DNA of 64,000 nucleotides from Chelydra serpentina (taxonomy: Eukaryota; Chordata; Testudines; Chelydridae). The stretch lies in the NCBI GenBank assembly GCA_037349315.1, contig JBAIAC010000026.1, positions 24,519,501 through 24,583,500 of the forward strand, given 5' to 3'. Positions 26,401 to 41,400 of this stretch are shown here, piece by piece (the stretch's first letter is position 1; each line of letters opens with the position of its first letter). The notes under the pieces were generated by a model. The model saw only the letters and a list, made by a program, of their open reading frames with translations. It was not told the DNA's origin and ran no database searches. The position numbers were made by a program, and so were the translations under genes.

Positions 26401-29400
26401 AGTGAAATGTCAGGGAGGAGATAAGCAGGCTAAAAGGAGCCTATCTTAGAAGCTAGACTGTTCTATCATTAGTTTTATAGATAAACTTCACAACGTATTT
26501 TTAAACAACAAACGTTATTGCCCAGCTGAGCATAAAGTCATAAAGAAAATGTTTTTAAAATGGAACCCAAGATAATTTCAGGGCTTTCCTACAGGGAGTC
26601 AGAAAGTTTGACATGGTTAAGCCATCATCTTAATCTGCCCATGCATCTAACTCCTTATGTCAACAAAGACATTTTAATGTGATCTAGGCTATCAGAAACA
26701 CAGAGAAAGGTTTCCTGAAAATTTACTCCCTCCAAAGTCAAGCACCTCAGTGAAATGAGGTATCTTCCAAGTGATACGTCATGATGGCATGAGATGACAA
26801 GGGGCTGGACTAGATTACCTCTTGAAGTTCTTTCTAGTCCTAAATTTCTATGATTCTATTAAACAGGGGCCAAACTCAGCTCTCATAGACACTAGTGCAA
26901 CCCCACCTTGGCTCAGCATCTCCACTGAATACATGCATGTTGCTCTGGGACATCTCATGAGCTGTGATATCTTGTGGTAGATGTTGAGGTACTTTGCGCT
27001 TACAGCCTCTCAACTGATGATCTCAACATGCTGCGCAAACATTAAACCTCACAGTTTTAACAGTGGAAGAGCTGAGTGAAACCAAGGCACAGTGGGTAAG
27101 TGTCCCAAATCGGGCACCTTGAACTAAGGTATCCAACATTAGTGGACACTTCTGAACACTTTGGCCTTGGATGCAGGTAGTGCTAAGGCGAACTCACTTA
27201 CACATCTTCTCTGATCTTGGCCCTCTCTGTGGTACTGGGTGAGCAATTTAGGCCTAAGAGGTCTAAGTAGGGGTAACCCCCATCCTACTTTAACTTACAC
27301 TTCTGGCTTCTCAGTGCATAAGGACTGGTCTTGAGAAGGTTAAAAAAATTGAATTTTAAGCTTCAAGTGGTGACAGGGCAAGTTGTATTTTAAAGTTAGC
27401 TGGTTGAGGTGAACCCCAAAGGGGGAATTTATGGGTCACTTCTATCTGCTAATGTGTGTTAAAATACACCTTGTCTTTTCTATAGTAAAGTTTTAAAATG
27501 TTAGCAAACAACCCTTTTAAAAACACTGCTCATCCTTGCTTAACATACCCTAAGTCTAAGTTAAACACTGAGGTGGCTCTCCACTGACTTTACCCCCTGC
27601 AAAGTGAGAGCAAAAGGGGTGTAAAAAAGCTCCCATATAAGAAAGGTAGCATTTTATGCTAATATAGGTGTCAGTCAGGACACCAGGTAAGAGGCAGTGG
27701 TACTTACACTACTGAAAATCAGGTGTAGCTCCATTGGCTTATATTGCTATAAAGCAGGTGTAAATAAGAGGAGAATAAGGCCCTTAATTAATAATACAAT
27801 TTCTTTGTCTGAAATCTGTAGTTGCCTTAAGTGTGACAGCTTCCTCAATGCATTCATTTGGGTTGCTTTGGTTGTGCTGCTTTGTATCATATCCCAGGAG
27901 GGGGTTCTTGACAGCAGCATTCTTTGTATTGTAGAATGTTATAAAAAGTGCATTTCCATATGATTGCGAGAGACATGGAAACAATCTCATGCCGCAGTAA
28001 CAGGTTTCATAGTGTGAAGACTAAATTAGTTTTAATGGGTACTTGTCATTTGCTACAATTTGTCACAAAAACTGAGGACTGAGGAAAACAGGCAGAGAAC
28101 TATACTACTGCAATCTGAATGCATTACTGGCATTTAAACGAACAGCATTTTCCTGATTCTATTTTCCAATTTGTATTAGTCCACAATTTGTATTGTGTTA
28201 ACCCGTATGCAACTACAGTTTCCCCCACTACACGGTAACAGGAACACAGCAGAAGTATCGAGTCTGATAGTTCGCACCGCTCATCCCCGGGAATGATCCT
28301 TAAAGACATTATTGGACCCTCATTATGGCTTATCCAGGAAGGAAGGGAACTAGGAAGAGGCAGGTGCTTGGGACTCAGTCAATGTCTGTCTGTGTTTGTT
28401 AACCCGCCAAATGACTGTGATGACATTGTGACATCAGCACTTTATGAATACTGATTGTATAATCCATGAAGCAATTCCTGCTCTCCACTCTCTGTCTTAC
28501 CCCACTTACACAAGGGGTAAAACCAGGGCAGAACTTGACTCTACTCTGACCACTACTTAAAGACAGTCAGCTCTGGTGTTTTTGAATCAGGCCTCAAAAA
28601 TAATGAGATTGTCTTAAAAATCACGAGATTAAAAATAAAATAATAATAAATAATAATACTGGGGAGGGGCGTTATATTTGCCTTCCAGTTTCTGAGCCTT
28701 TACGGTGGACTTAGATCACATTTTCAAACTTGTCTCTGCCACCATGAGTGCTAGACATTTACTTTTTCCACACTGAAAGCAGAGAGCCTCACCTGATCAA
28801 ATGCTTCCAGGGGTCGGTGCTTTCAGAAAAACACCAACTACAGTGAGGGCTGGAAAACGGGGATCATAAGGAATTTTGTGAGGTTTAACTCGTTGGTTAT
28901 ACAGGACTCCAAGTGCCTTGCGTAGAAGGTGCTACATAACTGCAAAGCATTTATATTCAAGCTCATGTATGGTAGCCATTTGAAGGATCCATGGGATTTA
29001 AAATCTTAATTGATGTAAGTTTACAAAAGAAACATTATACTAGCATGAATATACAAAGCCAGGTTAAATAAAGCAACTGAGGGGAAGTTACACACACTAT
29101 ACTTATGCTGTCACCTTCACATGGAAGAAATAATAATTCACGTATAAAATGCCTATAGTCACAACACAGTTAAATTGATTCTATATGGGAAGATTCAAGC
29201 TAAGGAAGGAGAATTGAAATTCTGCGAAATAAAGCATTTTTCATGTTGAATTAAAATGTTTTTTTAGATAAACCATTGTGCCATCAAACCCAATCTGTGA
29301 TCTTTCTAAACCCAGGAACGTCTTTCATGCGTGTCAGTGCTATTGACTTGGATGACCCTTCGACACCAAATGCTGATCTATGGTATAAAATCCTCATTCA

Positions 29401-32400
29401 GACTCCAAGCGAACCCTCAGAGAATATGTTCCAGGTAGATTCAAGGACAGGAGCTATTTCATTATCTGCAGAAGGTAAGATACCGCTAGGTAGCTTTGTC
29501 CTTTGTATTGAAGTGTCTGAATAATTCTGGTCCATAAGGTTGAAGGGCCTGAGGTCAGTTGCCTCCTTTTGTGTGCATACACGCAGAAAGCAAGCAGGCA
29601 CTCCTTTTGAGAGCTTGCACCTACATTGGTTTATGTACCACTAGACTGTAAAGCCTCATTGCATATGCAAGTCTATTTCATATCTAACTCACTCCGCTGA
29701 TAAGGCTTCTGGATAGTCAAATTTCTACACAATGGAAAAGTAACAGAGTGCAATATCCACTCCATGACGGATTTACATTTCCAAGAGCTTCCATTACCTT
29801 TGACAAAGTAGGGAAGCCCCTTCCAAGAGCCTCCACCAGGACTCTGATTCAGATTTTAAAATCATCTAAATAGTGCCAATCTAATCCCATCACATTACTC
29901 ATTTTAGTATCATTTCATCATAACCTCCAAGTTGAGTAGATCGTCTACCATCCTGGGTGGAATCCCTGCTCTTGGCTTCCCGTTGCCTTTCAACTGTGCC
30001 ACCAGACTACCCAGCTATACTGCCGTACTATAGGAAACTACTTAATCACATAGCTTTTTACCTGGTTTGTGATTAAAATCCTTTCTGCATGGAACCAGGT
30101 TTTATTTTGTACTAGATTTTTCTGAAGCTGGAGATTATAAAATACAGCTGAGCACTTAAACATTGTTATCCTTGAAAAATACAGCCAGATGCTTTGTGTA
30201 CACCCACATACTGCATGGCCAGTAATGACAGGCTGTACTCGTGGTTTTGTAGTGCAATGAACGGTCCTTTAGAAATTCATTTTGTGCACATACCAGCAGT
30301 CATCGTGAACTGGATAAAAGAGGCTACAAAGACTAAGCCCATGTGAATGTAACAGCCAGAAAAATCAGGAAAGTGCAGCTAAATTAAGTCAATACAAATG
30401 GAGAGGGGATTAAATCAATCTTTACACCTTTTTTAAACCCATAATTCGATTCATGGCACAAATTGTGCCTAACCTATTATTTGATAGCAATGGGGAGTAG
30501 GGAACCAAATGGCTTAAGAGAAAAATAACTCTTGTAAAAAGCCCAGAAGAAAATGGAATTATATTAAATGTTGGCAAAGAGAAGTCCTTAATAGGTTAAA
30601 TGTTTGCTGCTCCCCCACAACAGAATACCCAGCTTTAGAGTTTTTTCATCCCATGCTACAACAGCTGAAAAAGGAATCACATTGTGTGGGTTTTCAATGG
30701 ATATTACTCTTAGAAGGTCCTGCTGGCTTAGACTTTCCTTTCTTTTCTAGCTGCCATGTGTTGAAGAATATTGTCTAACCAAAGAGACTGTTTCCATGAT
30801 TTTAATTAATGTATGCAGATAGGTTATAATAGAGCAAAATTCCCTCCAAATACAGGAATAAATATAGCATCAAGTAGAAAATAACAAAAATAAGAACGAG
30901 ATAGTGGGGCCAGATTTACAGAGGCCTGCATGAGCAAAGGTACAATTGTTTCAACAACACATGCAAATGTTTGTGCATCATAACTGCTTATGAAACTGCA
31001 ATAGCTGGTTATTTGTGCATGGAGCTACTGCAATAGTGCAGTGAATGCACATAATTTACGTGTGCAAATGCAAGACCTAGGTCTGGAAACCAGGCCCTGG
31101 TTTTACTTATTACTTTTATTTTAACATTTTCAAATGCTAGATAGGAGTTGCTACTATATGTAAAGTGCACTTGAAAGCAAACCCAAGGCTGAGATAGTAG
31201 CTCTAAGTGTTTCCATGAGACTGGGGTTCAAGAAATGCCTTGAAAAATAGTGAGTGGTCATCTCTTAGGAGAGCTCTTGTCTGCATCTTAGATAAAAGCT
31301 AAAGGTCACAGGGGCAGTCAGGAAACATCGAGATGAACCATGGAGATTTGTTTGCTTCCCTTATGTCTGAGCTCTGTTTTAATTAGACTAATCAAAATGT
31401 GCGTACTGAGTCCAGCAGCAAACCCATAATGAGGCAGGGTTAGCTGAACTGAAGTCTAGAGGCATATTGAGGCATCTATTCATGCACTGTTCCCAAAGTG
31501 TCTGAAACACATTTTACAGGGAATTGACTTTCATTGTGCTAAAAAGAGTTTAGTTATGGAACACAGCCGCCTTAAAACAGAGACCAGGGGAAGCAGGCTA
31601 AGGACCCCCAGACTTCCATTTTATTTATTTATTTATTTGACTCCTGGTCCTATTATTTTTCCTGCTGACAAAGCAATCTGAGATAAGCCTTAGGGCCTCT
31701 GGTGTGGGGCAAAGTGCTGCCTCTGCCTCTCCCCAGGAAACCTAACAGTACTGCTCCTTGGATTTACATCCTGCTTCACTCAAGCACTCAGGGGAAGCCC
31801 TTTCGAGTATTGGCTGTTTTTGGTTGGGATCACTTGTGGGTTTAGACCCTCATGTCCAACTTGACAGAGCTGTAGGGCGGGAAGGGCTGTTTAAAGTAAA
31901 TCTGAGGGCCTGTGCAAAGCCAACCCCTACTACAAGGCCCAAGAGTCAGTGTGTGAACTTTTCCTCCCCCTACCTGTTCCATACTTCCCTGCCATCCCAG
32001 CAAGGGGGACTCATTTGCACCTAGACTGGGGTGGTGGTAAGGTAATAACGGACGGGTTCAGATCTGGAGTGTGGGTGTGTGACAGGAGTTAGGGAAGGAG
32101 GGAATGGTGGTTGTAGGTTAAAGAAGAGTAATGGGAGGAAGCATGTGACACGCCCCAGCCAGGGCTGCACTATAGTGAGAAACATTCTGAAGTTATTCTC
32201 CCACAAAGCTGTTAGACAGCATGAAGCACATTGGCATCGACCCCTTTCAGCACTAGAGTGTGAGCAGCAAACATCTCACCAATGGATGGTGGGGGCCAAA
32301 GACCCTAGGACCCAATACAGTTAAAAAAGTGGCAGTATTGGGTGAATAGGCCCTAATAAGCGGGAACAGGATAGTCCTAACGAAAGCCACTGGAAGCCCT

Positions 32401-35400
32401 TTATCCTGACTTTCTTCAATGGGATGAAGTCATGTGCTATATCACACACAGCACAGGTAGTCTGTCATGGGAAATTTGTGGATCCCATTGCAGGTAAATG
32501 GTAATGGTAAAAGGCAAATTCAGGTCAAAGCCTGGCCCTGAGCAGAATGGGTGATTCACCTTGAATTCTTTCCTGGCTCCAACTCTCATTTTCCCCCTTC
32601 ACCTACCGCCCTGCCACATCCCTCCCCAGGGAGTCCAAACGCATCATCTCCCTCTCTTGGCAGGTTCTTCTACACTGTAGAAGTACACAGTCGGCGGCTC
32701 TTGGATGGTCTGCCCCAGGCAATACTGCTCCATGTGGCTTTCAGCAGCAGAAACCACCTTTGAGAGATTTAACAGAAAATATCCCACCACTACCAGCGAC
32801 AAAAGATGATATCAGGGATCCAATGTACTCACCACCCGCTGGGGAAGCAGAGGTGGCACTTCTACCCCTGACTTTGTGGGAGTGGCAAAGCTGAAGTTAG
32901 TGTTCTGTGAGTCATCGGGGAGTGGGATATAGGAAGTCACAGAATCCCTGACCCCCACTGCAAACTAAGTGGCCTAATTGTTTGGTCTAACCTACCAAAG
33001 AAGAGGGGGACAGTTTTCATGTCCCCCGTCCAGTTTTCATGTTTCTGCTAACGGATATAAAAATGAATTTGACAAGACTCTTTATTTGCAGGTAGCTCTT
33101 TGCTAGACTCATCCCAGGTCAGCAATTATAAACTAGTTGTGCAAGTCAAAGACCTGGGAAATCAGTCTCTGGGATATCGTGCATTAGCGAATGTTGAAAT
33201 TCCAGTTGTGGAGAACACCTGGATAACCCCAAGTCCCATTCTCCTTCAAGAGCATCTAAATGTGACTTATCCAAAGAAGATTTCAAAGGTGAGTCAAGGG
33301 AGCAGATTTTTCAAATTCATGTTACTTGGCTGAATTAATATCACACCCTGTAGAACTATTTCTGAGAGCTCTCCTGCATTAGTAGGATAGGCTTTGATCC
33401 TACAAACTCTTATGCAGGTGAGCAACCTTGGGTATATGAATAGTCCCATTGAACTCAATAACAGGGCCTGCGCTACCATTACATGACTCTAGGCGGTCGC
33501 CTAGGGCACCAGGATTTAGGGGATGACATTTCAGGTCCCTCGGCGATTGCGAAGGGAGAGGCCGCCGCTGAAATGCCGCCGAGCTTCCCGGCGGCCGAAG
33601 AAGCTGCCGCCGAGGACTCCGGCGGCAGCTTCTTCTGCCGCTGGGGTGCTCGGCGGCACTTCGGTGGCAGCTCTTCTGCTGCCGCCGCCTAGGGCAGCAA
33701 AAAAGCTGATGCCGCCCCTGCTCAATAATATTACTTACACGTGCACTGTGCAGATCTGCGGCTATGGCATGGAGCTTCCGTAGGAAAGGATTGTTGTGGT
33801 CAAAAAGCTAAAAAGCCAAAGTAAAACCGGCATAGCAGCAGGCTGAGTTTAATTAGGAGTACTGAAAAGGGCTATTGTTCTGTGATCGTAAAGTGATGAC
33901 TGATGGTTGTGTGTTTCATCCAGGCCATAGTATTAAACGCCCTTTGGTTTTTCAGGCTCCCAGATCTAGTTATCAAAGTGTCAAAGCTCAACACCAGTGT
34001 TTGCCATTCATACCCCTACAGACACAATAGCTGATATCACTATTGGATTGCCCCAGCTTTCTTCATCCAAACCTGCCTGATTTCCTGTAAAGCTCACCCC
34101 ATTCCAGCAATTCCAGAAATGCAGCGCTGTTGCTGTGTAATGTATGGACAGAAACCTGCTGTGGTTCTGTTTACTGGAACTCTGAAGGGAATCCCTCAGG
34201 AATGAACAGATGAAGAGTGTAAAAAAAGTTGCTTAAAATAACATTCTTATTTTAAACACTGCTCACAGACTGCACTGTCTCGCCTACTCTCCTCTGGTGG
34301 CTAGTCAAGAAATGCAGTAAGGGAGTTTTCAGCCACAAAACTCCATGTACATAGTTTGGGAATAGAGTCATATGGGTTAAGAAGCATGAAATCTAAACAA
34401 AGTCATCCAAGAAACATTAGTGCTAGCATAAATAAATGGATGTTTAAATTAGAATAAGGCCTCCATAATGGCTTCTCCCCTGTTATTTTGAGACTTGATG
34501 AAGCATTACACACATCCCGTTTATAAAAGTTACCATTCCACTTTCTCCTTGTTAGGAACTGTTCTGCACCCATGGAGCTGAAAGGGTTTATGCTTGTAAA
34601 AACAACTGGCAGGTAATATTTTACTAGGGCTGTGCAGTCTAAACAAAAGTGTTTGTAGCTACAACATTTCTATGGCAACAGTAAAAAATTGCTCGGAGTT
34701 TGCTTGTCCACTTTCCCTTATAATATCTGGCCTAAGACTGTTTATCACTTTTTGCTGGTATGATATTGCAGATCTTTTTAGCTTTAGTAATTTAATTTTG
34801 GATTTAAATCAATCTGAAGAAGTGATTTAACTTTCAGTCTGCTAAAGGATGCCAGGCAAATCTTTCGTTGATTTGATTTTGCTTTGGCTTGAGAGGATGT
34901 ACAGATTATACCATAGAACTACAAGGAAACCTGTCCCAAAGTTTTCTAAGAATTTCAGTTCTTTTTAGCATCCAGTGATCAAAGCATTATTAGCCATTTG
35001 AATTTAATGGATATCAATGTTGACTGGGGTACAGTGGACATTTGCCATCTCTTGTCTGCAGCCTAACAATGATATGACCAAAGTGCATGTCACCGAAGGA
35101 TCTCAAAGCACACTTACAAACATTAAGCAGGTAGGCAACTATTATGCCTATTTCACAATAACAGAGGCATAGGGGCTAGGGAAGTCCTGATTTTTAGAAG
35201 TGATGAAGACTCATAAACCTAATTCAAGTCAATGGGAGCTGCTCAGCCTTGAAAAATCAGGCCCTGAGTGACTTGCCAAAGGCCATACGATAACCTGACA
35301 GTATTGAGGCTACAGCCCAGTTCTCTTGATTCCCAGAACCATGCTGTAGCCAGCAGACTACATCTATACAACACTTTCAGATAATATAAATCGTTTTTAA

Positions 35401-38400
35401 AATCTTGTGGCAAAGTACCATGGCATGGTTTTCAACCACAGCTGCTTTAAAGACAGATACTACACATTGTCTAGGTGTCAGAGCAATGCTGCTTGTTACA
35501 CCCCCTATGGCTGCCTTTTAAAAAATGAACATAATTTTAAAGAAAGGTGCTGGACTGGTAACTCCAAAGATCAACAGCCTCCATTTATCCATCAAACAGG
35601 GAAACTGTGCAAACAACCCCATGATGCTCTGCCAATATGCCTCAACACTGATATGAGTGGAAGACCTATAGGGTGAGAAAGGCAGTTCATTTTCTATGGA
35701 TAGTCAATCTCTTGTTTCTCTTCTCAGACTGCCAACAAAGGTGCCAATTAGTGTTCATTGTGATAGTGACTGGGCGATCTCTTGTCCACTAGGACTGAAC
35801 TGAGACCACCAACTTGTTTCATTGACTCACATTTTGGAGATGGAGCCTTTCCTATTTTACTGCCATTTCCTGTGAAATTTGGAATACTTGTTATTTGTGT
35901 GGCTGTCTGTCCCCTTGATTCCAGGTTAACTGGAATAGCAGAGAAGTCCATTACTATCTGAAGGAGAGCTTCTCTCAAGGCCTTTTTACAATTGATCTAG
36001 AAGGGAATATCTATGTGACACAAGCACTGGACAGAGAAAGCCAAGCAGAGGTACGTATGACTATAGGGATCAGTTATGGAGTTTAGCTGAATAAGTCCAA
36101 AGTTTCAGTACCCAACCCTTAATTAGCACTTGAAGATTTGACTAACAAGAAAATTCACTAAGTATTTATTCATTAACAAACCTGCATGTGGGTGAAACAG
36201 AATCTTAAAGTTAAAACCATGCAACTAGAATTTATCTATTTATGTACTTAAATGGCCCTCATCTCTGGGAGGTAGGGAAGTACTATTATCCCCATTTTAC
36301 AGATAGGGAAATAAAGCATTGGCTAGATTAAGTGATTTGCCCAAGTTCATATAGGAAGTCTGTGGTTGAGCCAGGGGTTAAACCTAGCCTGGTTCTCAAT
36401 CCCCTAGACTAGCTTTCCTCTCTTATTAGTGATAGACTCTGCTATCATTTATACCAGTGCATCTCTAGCATCTTTATACTCAACCTTCAGCAAACTCCCA
36501 AATATAAATAAGCCAGTATTTTGTTTTTCTTTCATCCAAATACAATGGACTGCATTAAATATGGTCTGTCTTTGTATGCCAGTATCATTCTGACCTCTGC
36601 TTGTTCATGTAGTTGTTCCCAGTGGGCTAAATCTTAAGATCTTCAGCCAGATTGTATTCAGTCATGGTTCTGGTGAATGTCAATCATTACTCTCAACAGG
36701 CATTTACCTGAATGAGGTTTGAGTAAGGACCTCAGTCTTTGGCCCACTGAGAAGAACAGAGCCAGATTTTGGCCTATGCTGTGTTGCAGAGTCGCCGGGG
36801 GGATAGAGAGTATAGATGGCTGTTTGGGGGCATTCCTGAGGCAAGGGGGGCCTGGATGGAGCACTGCTGTTCTCAAGAAATCCCTGGCTGTAATTGGCCT
36901 TTGGGGTCCCTTCTGAATTTGCTCCCAGCAGGCACCTGGGGCATAATGAGGTGACACTGAGTGCAGATCCTGAGCCAAATGGAACATGGCTGGACTCAAG
37001 GATTTGGACTCTATTGTCTGCACAGTTTTGGTCTACATGTTGATAGGAGGCAGTGTCCTGACCACAATGCCACATGTCACACTTTGCCAAGGGGATTATT
37101 CAGAACAGAGTCTGCTGATTTTTCTCTATTAAGGGAACATATGGCCCTAGTATTTATAGCAGGAGGCCTGGACCTTCCAAATAGTTGGAAAGCCTGCAAG
37201 CTGGCATCTGGGTTTCTAAAGTCTACTTTCTACCATCAATGATACAAGTTTTACCTTCAAACTCTAGATTCTTATCCCTAGAATGTATAAAGCTGAGAGC
37301 ACCATGTCCAAGGAAGTAAGGGTCTAAAGACCTGTTACAAAAAAAACCACCCTTCATCATACTGTAATTTGAACCTGGATCAATACTTGTCTGTATAGTT
37401 TATAAATAGAATGAAATTTTGGCTCTGTCTTTCAGAGGCATGCTAGTCCAGAAATGATTAGCTCATGGGACAAAGTCTCATGTTCCGGATATGACCCAAG
37501 ATTAACATGTTTTGGTAAAGCTTAGTTTCCAAGTGAGACTGTGCTGGTAACTCAGCTGTTTATAGTATCCACTGTCATGGTTCACATGCAGCACAGAGTC
37601 TCATAAGAATTAATTTCATATGGATCACTTCCCCCAGCTAGAGGGACAATCTGTAGCACAGGAAAGGGGAGAGAATTTTAAATATTATGGATCCAGTCCT
37701 ACACTCCTCTCTTCAGCAGAACTCCCATTGCTTTCAATAGGAGATTTGCCAAATTAAGTAGTGCAAAATTAGGTCCTATGTAACCCATAAGAAATCTCAT
37801 AGAAAAATTCTGTACAGTGTAATAGAGAATGGTAACCAGCCTATATAATTTCACACAGAATTATATCCCCGCTATGATAGCCTATAGGATGGCTTAAAAA
37901 TCTTCAAGAAAGCATCTTATTCTCTATTGAATTCTATAGACCTTTAGAGTAATTTCTATAGAACTCCTATATAATTTTTACAGAAGCACATTGGTTCTAT
38001 CCCCATTAGACTCAGTAGAACTTTTCCAAAAGGACAAATATAAATGTGAAGTTCTATTAAATGAATAAAGTTGATTACATCTCACGTTAATTATACATTT
38101 TCTTATGAATTCATTTGAACATTGTCAGTACGAGATTCAGATTTTTGCTGAGAACAAGGATGGGATGCTGTACAATGAGCCACTGCAGCTCCTGCTAACA
38201 GTGATGGATGAGAACGACAATGGGCCAGTATTCTCCCAGGAGATTTATCACGTAGAACTCGAGGAGAACACAGCCAACGGTGAGAGCTGTCTATCTGTGG
38301 CATCACAGGAAGCAAAGTCCGTACGGTGGCCAACATGTGGGTAGAAGCAATACTGATAATATGACCATTCTCTACCCCAGACCCAGTCATGCAGTCCTTA

Positions 38401-41400
38401 CAAGGCAAGACTTCAGTGAGAGTGTTGCCTACACATGAGGCAGGAGGTATAGTTCAGAGGGTCATAGATTTTTAAGGCCAAAAGGGCCATTAGGATCCTC
38501 TACTCTGACCTAAAATAAAATGCAAGGAGAGCATTTGAACTCAGTTCCCTTTCATTTAAAGGGGAGTGCTTGTTCCCTTACACCACTATGGGAGCAGCAT
38601 CAAGAAGTGGGTTATGGCAAACTAAACACTTTGTGAATCTTGTATTCACCTTAAAAAATAAAAATTAAATATAAACCAATAGGACTAGTAAAAAAGGGAA
38701 ATGAAAACCTTTGTAATTTAATTATGGGAAAATTTGGCAACTCTATTACCTAAAATGGTACCTGCCTGTACTAATATTACCTAAAATGGGCGTGTTCAAA
38801 AATGTCCCTTTTGTCTAGTTTCTTGTTTTGGTTGTATTCCTGTGACGATATAACGTGCCAACATATTCACTGAATCCTATATATTACAAAGAAATTGATT
38901 GCCACACTGATCTTGGGAAAAGTTTGGATCTGGTTCTACATGTTGCAATTTAGGCTCATCTCTTATGCTAACTGAAGAGTTGAAATGACAAATAAATCAC
39001 TGCTTTAAAAAGTCATTTTTAAATTTATTCACTAGTAACCAGTGCTGTTTCTCTGTGTGCAGGGAGTGAGATTATCACAGTAAAAGCAGAAGATGCTGAT
39101 GACCCAAAGACCAAGAATGCTAAAATTGTTTATGAGATATTGAGCCAGGAGCCTCAAGTGTCAGACGGCTTTTTATTTCATATTGGGAAAGACACTGGAG
39201 TGATAACATTACAGGATTCTGAACTGAAGACCAATGCTGCAAAGTACTATCACCTCCTTGTTCTCGCAGCAGATCTTGCTGGGACTGAAGGGGGTACGTT
39301 TTCTGAAGGATCATTGGGTCTGATCAGTGATTTGTTACTAACCTGTTGCAATACCCAATGTAAAAAAACCCACCTCACCTAAAACAAACACTCCCTCAGA
39401 TAAATACATTGCTCAAATTGCAGATGGCATGAAATTGTCACAACATGCATCACTTTCCAGGACTGAAATTCAATAAATCCAAAAACGATTGCCTTTTTTG
39501 GGAAACTGCTCAGTATAGCAGGTCTCCTACATGTAAATATTTAGTCAGACAGTAGCTGTGGCATTCACATTCTGGATACAAATTTGTTATGTGGCCCATA
39601 TCATGAATCGAGATGATTATTTAAGCGATCACCCAGTGACACAGCACCCTTGGAGCCCCTGAACCTGCTGCTTTAAGTCATGGGGTGCAGATTAGCAACT
39701 TCAGCACTTGCCATTTCTATAACATGTGATGGGAGGATCTCAGAGCACTTTACAAATACTAAAGGCCACTTATGAGTCTGGTAGTACACCTGTGCAAAGA
39801 ATAAGAAGCACCTGTTCGTCCCCCCACTGGGTACTGGCATTGCCAGACTGTGTGAAGGGGTGGGAGGAAAAGCAGCTGCTGCTAGGCTGCAGAGATGGGT
39901 TGGGAGTGGGCGGGCGGGCAGGCAGACGTGGTGAGACGAGCTGGAAGGCTGCCCCTGCAATGGGCCAGCCTGTGCAACTGAGCTGTAAGGGAGGGAACAA
40001 TAAGCTAAACAATAAAAGGGCTGCCACCGTTGACCTTCTCCAGGAGCCAAGCACAGGTCAGACTGTGTCTGTCAGAGTCTTAGTTTGGTTCCCGGCACAG
40101 CTCTGCACTGCACCTTACTCAGGCTGGATTGTAAAGTTTCAGTCTCTCTCCAGTGAAATTAACCTCCTGCCTCCCTGGGACAGAAATGAGTATTAACAAC
40201 ACTTTGTACAAGGTGGCAGAGCCAGGATTAGAATTCAAGAGCCAGATTCTCAGCTACTGTAAATTGGTGTAATCCCAGTGAAGTGAACGGAGCTCTGTTG
40301 ATTTAAACCAGCTGAGAATCTGGTCTCAGTCTCATCTGCTAACCAATGTATCTTGCTCCCTCCACCTGCATGTTAAACACATTGCAACCCCTGGAGAAAA
40401 AAATAAAATAGTTCCTCAACTCTTGTGAGTGATCACATGCACTAGAGACATACAGTACAACTGAGGGGAAGGCAGAGTTTCAGACTGGAATGGCTGGGGC
40501 ACAGAAGAGAGCGAGTAAAAGATTATTTTTAAAGTGGATCATGTGTCATATGTGTTAGATAATTTATTTATATTTGTGTGGAAACACATTGAAATACAGA
40601 CAGACAATTTTGGAATTAAGGACCTGCTATTTCAACTCCCATTTATGATGTTTACACAGAGCACCCAGACTTTGCTCTCCTGGCTTCTGTAGTCTTCAGA
40701 TTCAGATCAGGCCCTGAATAGAAACAGATCATCTCCTCCTCTGAAAAGCACAATATTGCTGACTCTGTACCAGGCATCCCAGACATCCTTGCATTACAGA
40801 ATAGCTGCTTCTGCATCAAATATTACTTTGGTCAAGAGATCTGAAAAAAATCCTCTGTGTTTGTTTCCAGGTCTCAGCAGCACTTGTACAGTCTTGATTA
40901 AAGTTGTGGATGTAAATGACAGCCCTCCTGTATTCTCACAGACAAAGGTAACCCTCTTACACACCATGCGAGTGATTTACAGCATGTGTAGATCAGTGAC
41001 TGGGAAGATATGGTATGGTCTTAAAGACATTGTCACGGTGGCGTGACTCACCCACGTGGCACCTCCTGCTGGTTGTCCGGGAATTAGCTCTTTTCCAGCC
41101 TAGACCGCCCTCTGCTGGTCGCTGTCCATGGGCCCCATGTCCCTCCCAGACCCCAGTGCCCCTTTGACTGGGGTGCTGGCCCCTAGCAGTACCCCCTCAG
41201 TTGCTGGGTCTCCCCTCCCAGGGGAACCCTCACCCACTATCCCCACCTTCTCTCAGCATATGGGCTACTGCCAGTCATCATCAAGCCCCTGTTCCCTGGG
41301 GCAGATTGCAGTTTGTAATAGCCAGTCATCCTAGGCAAAGGAGATTTGGACCTGCTGCCTTTACCTAGCTCCAGTACCTCCGTGGGCCTTGGACAAGGCC

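Larger units (their letters stand above)
25923..29315 (+). other. CDH16: CDH16 intron 4
   Basis: It contains a CR1 tail (26789-26860) and a hAT-like element (28575-28830). No extra coding exon was found. Confidence 0.8.
33289..35924 (+). other. CDH16: CDH16 intron 6
   Basis: It holds a half foldback repeat (33388-33461), the hAT element at 33462-33720, an old SINE-like segment with GGATCTCAAAGCACACTTAC at about 35093-35345 and a foldback repeat inside that segment (35183-35268). Confidence 0.75.

Noticed and set aside
39726..40196. 156-codon frame in intron 9
   Set aside because: Low-complexity GC-rich sequence with no motif or splice support.
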